Source of the DNA: a bacterium
GTDB taxonomy: Bacteria; Bdellovibrionota_G; JALEGL01
Direction: 5' to 3'
Assembly: GCA_022763185.1 (NCBI GenBank)
Contig: JALEGL010000015.1
Span: 202,036-266,035 of the forward strand
DNA length: 64,000 nt
Part shown: piece by piece, positions 63,140 to 64,000 of the stretch
Layout: each line of letters begins with the position of its first letter
Position numbering within the stretch: position 1 is the first letter of the stretch
The notes under the pieces: generated by a model
What the model saw: only the letters and a program-made list of their open reading frames with translations
Database searches by the model: none
Told to the model about the DNA's origin: nothing
Translations under genes and position numbers: made by a program

Positions 63140-64000
63140 ATGAAACTTAAAACTCATTTTTTAATGTTATTTGTAGCATTTCATATGGCAGCGTGGGCAC
63201 AAGATCCACCGTTACCCACAGGTCTGGGCGAGGAAAGCAGTCCTCCATCTGAAGAGCCACAGTTGCCTTCTGGATTAGATGGCAATCAAGCAGAAAAAAT
63301 TAAAGAAAAAAAATATTGGAAAGATCAATTGCCGTTTACGCTCAATGGTTTTACGGAAACAAGAGGGGGGCTGCGCTTACACAATGATCCGCATCAAAAA
63401 GATATGTCTTTAGCAGAAGCTCGTTTGCATTCAGAGATTTCAAAAAGCTGGGACAGGGTTTCATTGAATCTTGCTTCTGATTTTTTATACGATGCTGTGA
63501 TTGAGAGTGATGATTTTAATTTAGAGGATGGTCAATCATGGTTTGATTTGAGAGAAGCCAACTTGGTGTTAAGACCGTTAAGTTTTTTGGATTTAAAATT
63601 GGGCAGACAAATTTTAACTTGGGGAACAGGAGATTTACTGTTCATCAATGACCTTTTTCCTAAAGATTGGAACTCCTTTTTTATAGGGCGTGACTTGGCT
63701 TATTTAAAAGCACCATCTGATGCTATCAAAGCCTCATTTTTTAGTCCGCTGGCCAATTTGGATGTGGTGTATACGCCACAATTTGATAGTGATCGTTACA
63801 TTGATGGGCAAAGGATATCGTATTTTTCACAAAATCAACAAAGTGTTGTCGGTCGCAATGATCCGGTGTTGGTTAATCAACCCAATGCTTGGTTTGAAGA
63901 CGATGAATGGGCCTTGCGACTGTACCGGCAAATCAAAGCTCATAGCGTTGCCCTCTACTATTATAATGGTTTTTGGAAAAGCCCCAGTGGTTTTAGTTTA
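63140..64000 (+). CDS. Partial outer-membrane protein, DUF1302-like
   Basis: A protein with a signal peptide (about residues 1-20, ending AWAQ), a proline-rich start, and beta-strand-rich sequence with GFTETRGGLRLHND, DLREANLVLRPLSFLDLKLG, and RQILTWGTGDLLFINDLFP. This strongly resembles DUF1302/AlgE-like beta-barrel proteins that accompany MMPL exporters. GGAG lies nine bases before the ATG. At least 287 residues are present and the end lies beyond the window. Confidence 0.75.
   Translation, partial: MKLKTHFLMLFVAFHMAAWAQDPPLPTGLGEESSPPSEEPQLPSGLDGNQAEKIKEKKYWKDQLPFTLNGFTETRGGLRLHNDPHQKDMSLAEARLHSEISKSWDRVSLNLASDFLYDAVIESDDFNLEDGQSWFDLREANLVLRPLSFLDLKLGRQILTWGTGDLLFINDLFPKDWNSFFIGRDLAYLKAPSDAIKASFFSPLANLDVVYTPQFDSDRYIDGQRISYFSQNQQSVVGRNDPVLVNQPNAWFEDDEWALRLYRQIKAHSVALYYYNGFWKSPSGFSL

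Noticed and set aside
1..64000. CRISPR arrays, tRNA and rRNA genes, insertion sequences.
   Set aside because: Looked for regular spaced repeats, cloverleaf-type intergenic sequence and transposase motifs; none seen.

Overview
The window is a chromosomal replication-origin region of a Gram-negative, aerobic, fairly AT-rich bacterium. Recurrent Sec-signal and lipobox proteins, LolA-like and outer-membrane proteins, heme A synthase, a BCCT carrier and several very divergent secreted proteins fit a free-living or predatory lineage near the Bdellovibrionota / former Deltaproteobacteria. No rRNA or species-level marker is present, so this placement is inference from gene style. I see no tRNA, rRNA, CRISPR array or transposase gene.

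1-12.2 kb holds housekeeping and envelope genes: a thiol peroxidase, DksA, GalU, two tandem paralogous secreted proteins, PriA, the biotin carrier BioY, a YiiX-like hydrolase, a HIT protein and an MltB-like transglycosylase. An AT-richer stretch follows (10.3-12.1 kb) with an odd pilin-like protein and a frameshifted SUKH-type immunity gene.

12.2-29.3 kb is the origin core. dnaN and dnaA diverge around a 746-bp AT-rich region with several DnaA boxes. A co-directional series follows: a secreted VWA protein, rpmH, rnpA, yidD, yidC, jag, mnmE, a left-handed beta-helix protein and mnmG. Two reverse-strand secreted-protein genes come next, then parA and parB. Three perfect parS sites lie inside this block, all in coding sequence. 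gyrB, recF and rsmG, frequent members of such clusters, are not in the window.

29.4-55.5 kb is an accessory mixture: an FN3-PEBP lipoprotein, a DapB-like dehydrogenase, a giant exported protein of about 1560 residues, glutaredoxin, Dps, a desaturase with a coiled-coil tail, a methyltransferase-lipoprotein pair, a TrpR-like regulator, CtaA, FN3 lipoproteins, an exported class V aminotransferase-like protein, a lipoprotein esterase, DUF547, a TVP38-pyridine nucleotide oxidoreductase fusion, MarC, a BCCT carrier and a repeat lipoprotein with eight beta-propeller-like blades.

55.7-59.5 kb looks like a sulfide/persulfide detoxification module: an ArsR-type repressor divergent from a rhodanese and a persulfide dioxygenase, and, past a cardiolipin synthase, a DUF2892 gene. 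AT-rich perfect palindromes precede both transcription units and suggest a shared operator. 59.6-64 kb is an envelope export operon: an RND/MMPL transporter, a LolA-like periplasmic carrier and, after a strong terminator-like hairpin, a DUF1302-like outer-membrane protein cut by the window edge. Palindromic GGGGACAG-type repeats resembling REP elements occur at three places without a transposase.
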